The translations under genes and the position numbers were made by a program. The notes beneath the pieces were generated by a model. It did not search any database. It saw only the letters and a list, made by a program, of their open reading frames with translations, and was not told where the DNA came from. This document shows positions 26,101 to 38,300 of a stretch of 64,000 nucleotides of DNA, one piece after another. Within the stretch, counting starts at the first letter, position 1. Each line of letters begins with the position of its first letter. Source of the stretch: Archegozetes longisetosus. Lineage: Eukaryota; Arthropoda; Arachnida; Sarcoptiformes; Trhypochthoniidae. Location: assembly GCA_018873245.2 (NCBI GenBank), contig JAEMBT020000009.1, forward strand, positions 4,500,242 to 4,564,241, written 5' to 3'.

Positions 26101-29100
26101 TTAAAATTAACAGGAAAAAGAATAGGAAACAAGTTTTGAAACGTTTACCAAAGTTGTGAATATTTTTCAAGTCATGTATAAACAATTCTAATAAGAGATC
26201 GACCGATAAGAATTTGCGTAAGTTAGAAGTTGTTGTTGAGTATTACAGAATCTGGAAAGCAAATAAATTCTCAAAACAACACTGAACGCCAAAGTGTAAT
26301 TTTATAATTAGTTCTATCAATAAAAGCTAAATTCAATGAAGTTTAGTTCATGTGATTCTTGATTTCAAGTGTAGGAAAATCGATTCTAATAATTCAATTA
26401 AATAGTATTTACTCGGCTTATAACTGTAAACATTAAGAGAAATAAAGTAAACTTAGTTTCCAATTGCAAGTCGATCGGTTTCGGTAAATATTAAACTAAT
26501 TCTCGGATACTACTGCATAATTTAGTGAAGCTATAGTTATAAAACTACAACAAACAATAGCAATAATATTATCGGTGAGAGATATATGGTGTTGAGCGAT
26601 GAGAATGTAAGACAATTGTGATTTGAGCTGGACTTGCAAAACTCATTTATTCAATTAAAATTAACTCTTTCTTTAAAATTGTTCAAACACTAACAGCAAA
26701 CAACTATTTATTGTAAAGCTGAAAACAGCCAATCAAATTATAATTTTAAACATCTATTGATAAGAGCTCAAACTTTATTTATCTTTACTATTCAATTTGT
26801 TTGAATATAATTAGCTTTGATATAGTTTTCCAACTGAAAAGTGTTCAACATTCTCAAAACATTCTACTCTTCAATATTTGAAGAGATAGTACTATAGATC
26901 TAAAGTTTTATTATGTATCGAAGTTTTGACTAGTCTTATGATGACTTACTGAATGGAGTACTCCTACTCTAAGATCATAAGATGATGGTTAAATAAAAAT
27001 ACAGTCAGCACTATTCGGATATATTACAACTATGTAAAAACAAAGTGTAACACAAGCATAAAAAGATACCTCATCACCTATAAAGCAATCATATGATCAC
27101 AGAGAATCGTTACAAAAGTATTGCTTTTTTCAGATCATAAGCAGATACATGTTTCCAATATAAGCATTCTCATAAGTATTCTCTATGATATCTCTTTTGA
27201 TTTATTCTACACGAATACATCAGATACACACTTGAATCTAAGCAATCACTTGATGACTGTTATCAAAGTGACTTTTTCTGTTTTTCAGGTAAATTACATT
27301 CCAGGCATAGCCAACAATATCAGTGTTTCATAAAATTCTGTACTCGTATTCGTATAAATAAAATAGTGACAACTGTTCGCTTTGAGACCAAACCAAGACT
27401 TTAGGCTATAAGTAGTTATAAAAACCTCTCTTTTCATATCTTTTAAAAAAATAAAAGTTTTACCTTTTTCAGTCTATCTCCATTTGAGACCTTATTTGCT
27501 CTTCTTATTACTTGTTTCTATCCATGATATGATTCGAGAATTCCTTTTTTAAAAAACTTTTTTCATAAAAAAAACAGCTTTTAATGCATCGAGACTTTTG
27601 TGGTGAAATATTAAGCTAAGTAAGCTATCTAGCTAAGTAAGCTGTCTAGCTAAGTATCTATTAATTAATGAAAGACTTCATCCAAGAATAAGTTTACATA
27701 TTGAGAGACCATACTTTGGAAGAATGACATTATAGTTGTTTTTAGACATTCACTTGATTGTCTTATGAATTGAAAATTTTCTATGGTATATCACACTAGA
27801 GAGTCATTTTGTTGACTTAGAAATTATAGTCATAGGAACTTTTTTTTATCATTATCTTGTTATAGCTGAAGGTTTTTAGTCAAAATATCAGATGTCATGG
27901 TATTCACGACACATCACAGAGTATTCATATTTAACTTTTTGAAGGATAAATATTTAAAAGCGGGGAATAATCAAGAAGTTCTCTTTAGCTTCTCAATTGA
28001 CAACTTTATACATAAATTTTGAAATCTAAACCTTATATCATCAGATTTAAGCAAATTTCATTCTGTATTTATCTAAGAAAAAGGCTCAAAAAAATTTTGA
28101 AATTTGAAATTTAAATTTCATAATTCAAATTCATAATAATCATAGTAAGAGTTTATGGTTACTAGGGTATTTTGGGTTTTGAAAAACATGATTCATTGTT
28201 AATAGTTTATTGTCTACGGTATTTACCTTATGCTCTTTTGTCTTATAGTAAGAGAGACTTTGTCTGATCAATTTGAAACTTTTCATTTACATAACATATT
28301 GTTTTTCATATTGTCTAGACTTTTAGTGAATATTAGTCTTCGAACTACCTTTTGACTATTCACTATGAGTACAAAATAAACTTGAAATATTAAAAGTTAC
28401 TTCAATGATAACTTTACTGATAAATTTATAATGAAATTAAATTGAATTCACTTTAATATAAATATTTTGTTTGGTGAGAAGAGAATGTATGCAGAAAATA
28501 TTTGTATAAATAATTTTTCAATCTGATTCTGATGCACATAAATATGATGTCCTCAGAGTCTTGTAATTGAAATATAAAAGATTTCGAGTAAACTAAGAGC
28601 TTTTCCAAAGCACCAAACACAAGACTAATCAATCAATTGAGGAAAATTTGAGCTCAATTTGAAAGCTTTTTATCCTGTTATTTATTGGCAAAAAATAACA
28701 AGAGAAAACTTTTTATTTTGACTGTTATGTAATAAAGAGATTATGAGATTATAAGCTGTTGTCATATATGAAATGATAGATTAGTGGTGGAATAGTAGGA
28801 GAGAGAGAGAGAGAGAGAGAGAGAGCAGAGCCGCAAATAAAGATACAATAGATTAGACGAAAATACGTCTTCAATACTCTGACCTTAAATATTGTGATTA
28901 TCACTGACCGCCTCTTCAATCAACTAAATCAATGCCTAACTCCTCTTCACAATTATGTGTCGATTGAATTTCCGTGAGTTTGAGGAACTTGTTAAGTGAA
29001 ACATCATTTTCGCATTACTCGTGCTTGTATCTATATAAATGTATTTTGTACTCGGTCTGTAGCTGCTTTTCATTACACTTATTCACTTATTTATATCTCT

Positions 29101-32100
29101 ATTTGATGCCCGGATATATTAATATATTTTCGATTACTTACGTATGAAATCAAATTTTTCCATAAATAACTCGGGAAATACATCCAATTCTGAGGTAACC
29201 ATGTCTATAACTTATAAAGTTTTGGTTAGATTAAAGTCTTCGTTCAAAAGCTAGTACTTGAAAACATTTTTCTCAACTTTTACTTGGATTTCAAATATAA
29301 TAACCTATAGGTTCACAAATTCTTCTGAAAATTTGTTCAATTGTTGTATTCTTTCCTCGGTGTTATCCTCAAATGAAACAAACTAATAAATTGAAAAAAT
29401 TACATTCCGTCCAGAAAGCTTTAAAGATTCCAAAAAGTTTCATCAGACAAGTGCTCGAAAAATGATTTTATTGTTTCAAAGATATCTCTCCTTAAGCTGT
29501 AATAAAAAGAAATTCTATCATCAAATCAACTGTTTTATCAGAACTTTATTTGTATTGTGCAACAAATTTTTTCAATGAGTCCTACGTCTTATAAGAAGAA
29601 ATGGCGCATAAGTTGCAATCTTATAAAAGGATTGATATCAAAGTTGATTCCATCACACAAGTAGGTAGACATTACCTGAATTATACAAGAGTAGGTAAGA
29701 TATCAAGAAGGAAATAAACTTATTGAACTAGAAGCAAATTTCATTTCAAACCTATTGAAATGACACCCTATCTTGGCAAATGATATATAACATCAAGAGC
29801 GAAATCACATCTGGCTTCTATTAGAATTTAATGCCAAACAGATTTCATTAGAGTCTATATCTTTTTCGTAACATTAAGTTGAGTTAAATATTAACTCGAT
29901 TCTCAATGAGTATGACTCGCACATCTTTCTATAGATCTAAAGCTATAGTATAATTCAGATCTTAAGCAATCTTTCAAGCCAATAAAACAATCTTTGATCT
30001 AATATTATTATATAATAAAATTTTTCTTTCACTTAACAACTTCCATTGAGATATAGGACTCATTTCATAATATCTGTCCCTATTATGTACAAATTGAATT
30101 TCTTATACCTTTCTAAATGACAAATACTTTTATCGATATTTTAACTATTTATGTAATATCTGGAGTGAGAATATTCTTGTATGAGATAAAAAACTTACAT
30201 TAGAAACATACATTTTATATGGCATACATTTCGACATAATAGGTAGAAAGATGAGGGTAAATTTTCCATATAGAATTTGAATAACTTAATTATGTTAGTA
30301 AAGAATGAAGAACCTATGGCATTTAGGGATTACTTCAAGTAGAAGTTTATATAAAGAAATCTAACATTCTGTTTTACGCGTATTATTCTTTGTTAGAGGG
30401 ATCTATCTAATGTAAAAATTTCGAGTCAATGAACTTGAACTTTTGTAGGTTAACAAAAATTCTTTATTATATAAACTAGAATTACGATTCAAATTACTAT
30501 TTTTCAGTTAAATTCCTGTTATTAATTAACTTTCTCTACTTTTTAAAGAGTAAATTATCTTCGGCTCAATATCTTATGTTTATACATTATAATAAGGTTT
30601 AAAACTTTGAACTTTCCTCTTAATAATAACTCTTTTTTGTGAAATCTATGATGCTAATTTAATGCTAATCTATGATGAAACTAATGAACAATTTATTATT
30701 TTCTCTTTTTATCTAAAAGGAAATCATTTAACATTAAATATAAACGATTTAATTAAATTGTATGATAAATGCGACGGACTATCAGAAGATTATGATGTAA
30801 CAGTTAAAAGATCGCCGTTCAATGCAGAGGGCATTAGATTTAAGAAAAGCTTTAACTTCAATGACGAAGGAATACGTTTCAAAAAGTCTCCGTTCAATAA
30901 CGAAGGTATTAGATATTTAAGAAGTGGATGGGATACAGATTCCTGGTTTAAGTGGAATCCATTCGATAGAAATTGGTTCAAAAGGAATCCGTTTAACGCC
31001 GAAGGAATCAGATTCAAGAAGAATCCTTTCGAGAAGGAAGGCATAAGATTTAAGAAGTCTGTCTTTAATGATGAGGGCATTAGATTCAAACGATCTGTTT
31101 TCTACGATGAAGGCGTTAGGTACAAAAAGAGCCCGTTCAATGAAGAAGGTATTTATACTTTTTCTTTTTAGATTTATAGCTATAATCAATAACTAGAAAA
31201 GTGTACTTTATCTGTATTTTCATTATGATAAATCAACGCTTTCATAATACAAAAAGTTCACTTCAGGGTATTTTCTTATAAAGAAAAGTTATTTTTATTC
31301 AAGTATATAAGTTACGAATAAATAACACTTTTAAAGGCAACCATTAGTTAAATAATCTGAGACCACATTCTCAAACTATTGCAAATGGTTGATTGCAAAC
31401 CGTCTATTCGTATTGTACACTTTTACAATATTGCTAATTTTGCAAAGTTTCCAGAATGCAACCCCTGAACTTAGTTGTGATTTTAAAATTTGAACGAGCG
31501 ACACAAACATTTTAAGTTTCAAGACATTCTTAAGTGTTGCTTTATTAACCGCATTTTTATAAATTGAACTCAGATTCAAGTTGAGTCAAGTTTTAATAAC
31601 AATAAAATGCCTTAATTTTAGCATTTATTTCCTATTATTTAAGTCAAATATGGAATTTGCTCTGAATTCCTGGTTACGGTACTATTGAAGAGTACTGTTA
31701 TTGAGCATGATTTACGATATCAGCAGCAAAATAGCATTAAAACCACAAGTTTTTTTCCTTATGATAACAAAACGTGAAAATTTTGAGAAATTTTTAACTT
31801 TTTAATATTGAAATTTGACTTTGTTAGGAATTAGATTCAAAAAATCTCCCTTTGATGAAGAAGGTATCCGTTTCAAGAAATCGCCCTTCGACGAAGAGGG
31901 CATTAGGTTTAAAAAGAGCCCCTTTAATGAAGAAGGTATTAGATTCAAAAAGTCTCCATTCAATGAAGAAGGCATCCGATTTAAAAAGAGTCCATTCGAT
32001 GAAGAGGGTATTAGATTCAAAAAATCGCCCTTCAACGAAGAAGGTATTCGTTTCAAGAAGAGTCCGTTCAATGAGGAAGGGATTCGGTTTAAGAAAGTTT

Positions 32101-32336
32101 TCGATGAGGAAGGAATCCGTTTCAAGAAATCTAACAACAATAAGATTCTGAGTTATGGAAACCAGGCTCAGAAAGGAATCAGATTTGAATTATTGCCTTT
32201 AAGTAGAGATGAAGACGTCAGAAGCAAGAAATCGCCATTCAGTGAAGAAGGCATCAGATTCAAAAAGTCACCATTCACTGAGGAAGGCATCAGATTCAAG
32301 AAATCATCGAATGAGAGCAAAATCAAACATAAGTAA
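20123..32336 (+). CDS. Multicopy GIRF prepropeptide, about 18 units (three exons)
   Basis: Exons are 20123-20237 (donor GTAAGC), 30720-31148 (acceptor AAAG, donor GTATTT) and 31828-32336 (acceptor TTAG). All junctions are phase 1 and the joined frame gives 350 residues. Residues 1-25 are a signal peptide with an Ile-rich core. Cys30 and Cys56 bracket G-N-H-L and D-L-I-K-L-Y-D-K-C, as in the paralogue at 3896. From residue about 70 the protein is a tandem array of 12-residue units, S-P-F-[N/D]-E-E-G-I-R-F followed by Lys-Lys or Lys-Arg. Eighteen units are recognisable; a diverged Trp-rich insert lies at about 30920-30992 and a degenerate unit near 32170. Prohormone convertase cleavage would release many near-identical decapeptides with free Phe or Tyr ends, since no amidating Gly is present. 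The link of exon 1 to exon 2 across 10.5 kb rests on phase and paralogue architecture. Function is unknown; a neuropeptide, venom or gland product are all possible. AATAAA lies at 32727 and 32796. Confidence 0.75.
21968..22238. mobile_element. MITE-like inverted-repeat element, 271 bp
   Basis: The ends TATAGTTCGG... and ...CGAACTATA are inverted. Imperfect complementarity runs inward for roughly 110 bases per arm, through TTATGG, TAGGGTTT, CCATAAC and an innermost CCTAACC/GGTTAGG pair. No coding capacity. A TA dinucleotide at each end could be the target duplication of a mariner-type element, but it lies within the repeat. Confidence 0.65.
24641..24900. mobile_element. Possible hAT-type terminus and remnant
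   Basis: CAGTGCCGTAGCCAG at 24641 closely resembles the common CAGTGGCGTAGC terminus of many animal hAT elements and is followed by a G-rich stretch, as in those elements. I cannot locate a matching right end. The 66-codon open frame behind it (24686-24886) is unrecognised. Confidence 0.35.
27614..27659. repeat. 17-bp tandem repeat, 2.7 copies
   Basis: AGCTAAGTAAGCTATCT, a second copy with one change (GTCT), then a partial third copy. Confidence 0.9.
28799..28825. repeat. (GA)n microsatellite
   Basis: Perfect GA run of 13.5 units inside intron 1 of the GIRF prepropeptide gene. Confidence 0.95.
30812..32303 (+). repeat. 36-bp coding repeat array encoding GIRF units, split by one intron
   Basis: Exon 2 carries seven units of varied sequence (for example S-V-F-N-D-E-G-I-R-F and S-V-F-Y-D-E-G-V-R-Y). 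One unit straddles the intron. Exon 3 opens with eight near-identical units (the last lacks S-P) and ends, after a diverged stretch, with S-P-F-S and S-P-F-T versions. The 3' copies are more uniform than the 5' copies, which suggests recent expansion or conversion in exon 3. Confidence 0.92.
31149..31827 (+). other. Intron 2 of the GIRF prepropeptide gene
   Basis: 679 bases. It begins with a GTATTT that continues the repeat's own Gly-Ile codons (GAAG/GTATT) and ends TTGTTAG. Joining the ends rebuilds an exact N-E-E-G-I-R-F-K-K unit. No gene inside. Confidence 0.8.
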
Positions 32337-35300
32337 AAGTCATAAAGTATTGAGGAACGAGAGAATCGTTTGCCTATAAATTTAAGTTTGATAATTATGT
32401 GAACAAAAAGTGTTGATTTCTTAACTCATAATTATAAAGAAAATAATGTAAGAAGAGTTAGTTGAACATTATTTTATATTTTATCAAACAAAATGTTAAA
32501 CTAATCAAAATTGCATCGTTTTGGTGCGCATGACTAGTTTTGGTGCGCATGACTATTATTTGTGTTAACATCAAAGCAGAAAATATCACATTATCTCAAA
32601 TCTGATTTCTATGTATTTTGATAATTAATTTGAATCAGTCGTGTATTTTCATTTTGTTATGCTTTGGCAAATCTTTAGCTTGAGTTTAAAGCAAAATTGA
32701 TTTATAATTTAAATTTTATTTATGCAAATAAATATTTTTCAGATTATCTGACAAAATACAAGTTAATATCATGTATTTAATTAAACCTAAAATTCAATAA
32801 ATGTAAAAATTGTTGTAAGAATATTTATGAAAGTTTTTCAAAATTATAATTCAATATGATATATTATGAAATTAAATGTTATTCCTTTTTTGAATAATCA
32901 CTTTCAGACAATAGTTCATTTAATTTGTTGATTATACAGAAGCTTATAAAGTATTTCTTAATCAAGCAAAATAGAGTAGTTTTTTGTCATAAGCCTTCAA
33001 ACGGAACAATTTTTAATATACATTCTTCCTAGATGATAATTAGTTATAAGCAATTTTCAAACCTTAATATATTACTACTTTTTATGCTTTCGGGTCAATA
33101 AGAGATTATTTGGAATGTTTAAAATAAGATTTTTTACAAGTTAAATTTTGAACTCATAGAGAGTTGGGTAAAGAGAGTGTTCAAGAAAATTATATTTTCT
33201 TGTATAAAATTCAGAGATTCTTCATCCGAAATCTGTATTAAAATGGTCAGATAAGTAGGAAATAAACAATTCTGTTTATACCATATTTACTTTTAGCATA
33301 GATTTTATAAGCCGCACACATCTTCTGCTAAACAATGCGTAACAAATTCGTAGATATCGTTGAGTACTATATGAAATGCGAAACTTCCACTTAAGCCAGA
33401 TTTTGAACTTAATTTGTCAAGAGCTCATAAGATATGAAGATGATACTTCAGATTTCAAGTTGAGATTCAATTAAATATAAAGAAAAAACTTATAAATATT
33501 GCACAATAAACATAAACTTTAAGATTTATGAATATTTTATAGAAATTTAAACTTGAGAATCATATTAAGTTTTATCAAATGATAAAATACCTGTAATCTC
33601 TTGTCTCTTGTCTCGTCACAAGCTTGGTGTGGTGATGAGCATACGCTTCCAGCTCAAAATCAGCTCATGTGTGAGCTCCAAGCTCAAGCTCAAGCAATTA
33701 TTTTTCTGATTCGAATATGTTGATTCATAAGCGAAAAAGTTTCTCAGTATTGTCTAACTTTGACTGTTTATCTAAGCTATGTATAGGTGGTCTCATATTT
33801 CAGTTTGCATTAAATAGAGTCGATTTCTGATCAAAATATATGCTTTGTATAAAGACTTTGATTTCATGTAGAATAAACACGTGTTGAATTTTTAGAGTAG
33901 TATCCATTATTCTTATGATAAGCTCAACTCAACAGAACTTTGAGCTCTAAGCTCAGTATTTTGAACTTTTACCCATCTTTACACAGAACTCTTGCGATAC
34001 ACTTTAATTTATTATGCTAAGAATTTTCTTTCATAATGTTTATCTTAAGATATAAAACATGTTCGAGCTTTAAGGACTTAGTAAAAATTAGAAACAATAA
34101 ACTTGATGGGTTATGAAACAATTAACTAATTCTCATCTATATCTATTATTTCTATTGTGGCCATAAAACAGAATACTCTGTAGGCTTGTCTCAAGTATAC
34201 TCTACGTTCTAAAGAATAACTTATTCTAAGCTAAAACACACAAAACAAATTAAATTTTCGGTACAACTAAAACAAATTTACTATTGAAAATCAATTTCTT
34301 TGAGCCCTACTAAGTTTCACAAGAATATTTGTCTTAAATCTAAAGTTTAGAACAATAAATACGTTAGGAAAAATCTCATTAAAATAGAAAATCCTCTCTT
34401 CATACCAATGTATTATAGTATTAAAAGTAGTCTTTAGTTTTCATTTCATACTGTGTGCACTTCAAGAGAAAGTGAAAAGTTTTGAAAACTTTATCAGCTT
34501 TAGTCACGTGTACGAACAGTTATGATTAATAAAGTACATGAATCGAGTATATGACTTCCAACTTCTAATCAATAAAAATCGTTGATAGGTTAAGGAATGT
34601 CAAAAATCCAAATATTCAAAATGACTTAAATTGTAACCTTTTTAAAGACGCGTTCGAAAAGAAGATATTCAAAATATTTATCTACACCTTATGCTCTATT
34701 AATGTTTTATGATCAGTGATCAAAAGATTAGTTTGAACTGAAATATTTAATAGTCACTCACAAGTAGAGTTAGATTGTTTGATTAACAAACTTCCATATA
34801 AGATCTATCTGCTAACTTGAACTTTTGAGAACTTACACAAAGTATATCATGTGAAGCATTGTTAATTGCTTTATATTAGTGTTAAGAATTAAAAAACTTA
34901 AAAATAAGTTGCTTATACAGGAGCACTTAATTAATTATTTAGAATGTAAAGCATATCCAAAATATCAATTAAGTTCTATATTAACCTAATACCAAAGCTA
35001 ACTCTTTATTATTCTGTGAAGCGACCGCTTTTAAAGTAAAAGCACTTTTTAACTCTTATTTGATCTTCGAAGTCATAAATTAAACCTAAAATTACTATTA
35101 GTGCTGACTCTAATTAAATTAATTTAAGTGGAGCTTATTTATTACTCTAGTACTTGAGTATTAAGTTTTGTAGCTCAAGAAATAATGTCTTAAAAGCATT
35201 TTATAGTGTGCTATAATAAATATAAAACTTAGAGAATACAAAAAACTTTTTTCTTTATATAATTTAGAATCTCTTTACTGATCAGATTTGTAGACTTAAT

Positions 35301-38300
35301 AACTCCTTTATTCTTCTGATTTATGTATAATATTGAGTTAACAGATGTCGTTTCAATGATAATCTGATTAAAACTTAAAGTGAAAGATTGGAAAAGCATT
35401 CTTCGTAGATGACAATAGAATTCATGCGAATACCTGAAGAAACAGACTTTTATTGTAGTTACAACTTCTATGCATGAGTAAGAAATCGTGTTTTCGGAAG
35501 ACTCAAACTCAAAATGTGCTATAATTGACTGAAGACAACATTTTCAGGTGTAAGATTACTATCGAATTCGACAAGAGTATCGGGTGGGTTAAAAGTCGCT
35601 TCACAGTTTTAATTGCTAATCATTTTTGAATGAGCTGATTGTCTTTCAAAATTCTTTTGTTATTTGAAAGCGCAATAATGGGAGATAAGTATAGGCCATA
35701 TGATAATGTTTCAATGTGAGTTCCTTCTGCGGCTATCACATGACGTAATCTTTCTGCAAAATTATCGATGACTGAGTGCAACATCTTGTTAATCTGTTGA
35801 ATCTCACGTGTAATGGCTCTCTCCGTTCGTTAATACTTTTGGGATTACTGCCGTAAACTCGATCCTTGAGATAAACTAGGGTTTAAACTCGAGATACGGT
35901 GTAATACAGTACAGTAGAGTCTCAGTTGTTTACTCGATGTTTACACCAAACAAAACAGCCATACATTGAGGCTCCACCTACGAAATATTTTTGAAAATAT
36001 TCACTCATTTAAAAGTTGTTGGTTACTAAAACTCAAATGACTTTTGATCTGCCCTGTAAGCGATTATTATATATTCGCTGTAATATAGAGTTTATGGCGA
36101 AAAATTATTATTTTAATTTTAAAAGTTTATATCTAGACGTAAACTAATAATTATCGTGAATTACGAATAATTAAACGAAATATAATCGTTTTTCTTATAA
36201 ATAAATGAATCGCTCAGATATTGAGGAGTCTGAGCCGTAGCTATGAATAGCAGCCAAAGAAAAAGTTTATTGCAAGTCGTTTATTAATACAAAAACTTAT
36301 CTTACTTTTTCCACCTAGTACCGATTTTTTAATTAAAAATAAACTGCAAAAATATTATGAATAGAGAGTCTTATCTCATTTCTATCCAATATTTTCTCAA
36401 TTATCTCAGAAGTAGCAAAACTAAACTGTTTTGTGGTTTAGACCCAATAATAAAAGAAAGATTAGAACTTACTTTGTGGAAGTAGAATCATAATAGACAA
36501 TGTCGATCTCATAAAAGTCCAATATACTTAATCAGTGGTCAATCCATTGATTGGTAGATAGTAACAAGTAAGATATTTAAAGACAATCAATAGATTAGTA
36601 CCGTTTCGCGTTTCGAAAACCGTAGAATGTAAGACCAACTCATATGAACCATAGAATAGTTTTTCCTCTTGTAGTTCCTACTGTTGTATCAAATTTCATA
36701 TCAATAGAAGTAATAAATTCTTAAGCAGAGAGCGTCAAATATGAGATGAAAGAGCGATCGAAATGTATTTCATAAGATTGTTGCTTCAATTTTCTGCTAC
36801 AAGACTATTACGTGGGCCTTATGGAATTTGGCAATTAATTCTTACATTCTTAGAATAAAGAAACAATAGTTTTCATTAATTTTATTTCTCCTGTATTCAT
36901 ATTTAGGATAACTTTGAAATTATTTATTTTAGTTTATACTAAAATATTTTAGAAATCTACTACTGAACATATATCATACTCATAAATCTTGATAACTATT
37001 TGAGTATTTATTTATAGAGCTTAATACTTGTGCTACAGTTCACGTATGGCTCTAATAATTTGGAAATAGATTCTTATCTATCACCTACTGACTCTTATTG
37101 CTCTAATATATTAATCAAGTTGAATTAAATAATGATGAAAAGAAAACACTAATTGCTTGAAACTTGAGAAAGTTGGTTTCCAAATATATCTATTCTTATA
37201 TACCTGTAGCAATAAAGTCTACAAATAATAAGGTTTGGCAAAACATTTTCTTCCGCTACTTTCTTTCAACTATTTAGGTCTAATTATGAGGATATATTCT
37301 CAGCCAAAAATTTCGTTCTCGAGAATCCAATCTTTACCATCGAATGAGACTTGAGTTCAATTTTTTCTACTATGAAACTCGAAACTCATTCATGATATTC
37401 ATATAGAAATAATGATTTCTTGAGGTAGAGTAAGTTAGTGGTTCTTCTAAAACTAACCTAAAGTACGCCTTGTTTGAAAAGAGTTCACTTCACTTTTACT
37501 AAGGTACTTTTACCAATTTCACTTTTTAATTTTCAAGACTCCTATAGAGAATAAACTGATTTTTATAATCCCTATTAAGTTGAAATTGTAAATTTCTAAC
37601 TTTCAAACACTTAATCCAGCTAAAGCCTGAACGCGAAAAATATTTACCCAAACCTTAAATATCAAATGTTTTCTCAATTATATAGTTCACTATAAATAAA
37701 TAAACACTAATTATCACATTTAATCGATTATCGCGTTTTAGCCTTCACATTTCTGACTATGAAAGCTATACTTGAGTCGCATTTATTAGTATATAATTCT
37801 CTGAATCATAACTCATTAAATGTTAACGCATTTGAAAATAAATTATTGTTTAATTTGATGTTATGCAGCAGTGTTTGGCCTTAATTTTGATTCATTTTGC
37901 CTTCTGGCTTTAAACTGAACAAAAACTGAACAAACTTTAGGCGCAAACAGTTTGCTATTAATTATTTTGTAGGCTTTGATACTTTTGAATTTTGATTACC
38001 TCGGGTCTTTTTCAACAAAAACCATCTCAAAGCTATTCAATTATATTGCGAAATGCAATTTCCAGTCAGATATATGTCGTTTAAGAGAACTTTTATCGTG
38101 AAATGCGCTTTCATTTTAAAGTCACTTTTAAAGAATGAGTCAAAATTGCGATTGAATTGATGCGCACTCAACAATATCATTTCTAATAAAAAATGTCCAA
38201 ATTCTTATAACATTTTCTTCCGTATCAGAGAGAATTATTGGCTTTCCTTCAATTCATTGAAGCAAAAATGAAAACGTAACGAAAATGTTTCCAGAGCTTA

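Larger units (their letters stand above)
20238..30719. other. Large intron 1 of the GIRF prepropeptide gene
   Basis: About 10.5 kb without a supported internal gene. It holds an inverted-repeat element (21968-22238), a possible hAT terminus (24641), a 17-bp tandem repeat (27614-27659) and a GA microsatellite (28799-28825). A TATA-like word at 29031-29040 has no usable first exon behind it. Confidence 0.55.

Noticed and set aside
29031..29206. TATA-like word plus a short ATG frame as an alternative first exon for the GIRF prepropeptide
   Set aside because: The possible donor (GAG|GTAACC) is phase 0, while exon 2 needs phase 1, and the frame encodes no signal peptide.
30790..32151. Long antisense and shifted open frames across the GIRF array
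   Set aside because: They are shadows of the 36-bp coding repeat; periodic sequence keeps several frames open.
35905..35940. TACAGTACAGTAGAGTCTC resembling a pogo/Tigger terminal repeat
   Set aside because: No inverted partner or transposase fragment was found nearby; the similarity is short.
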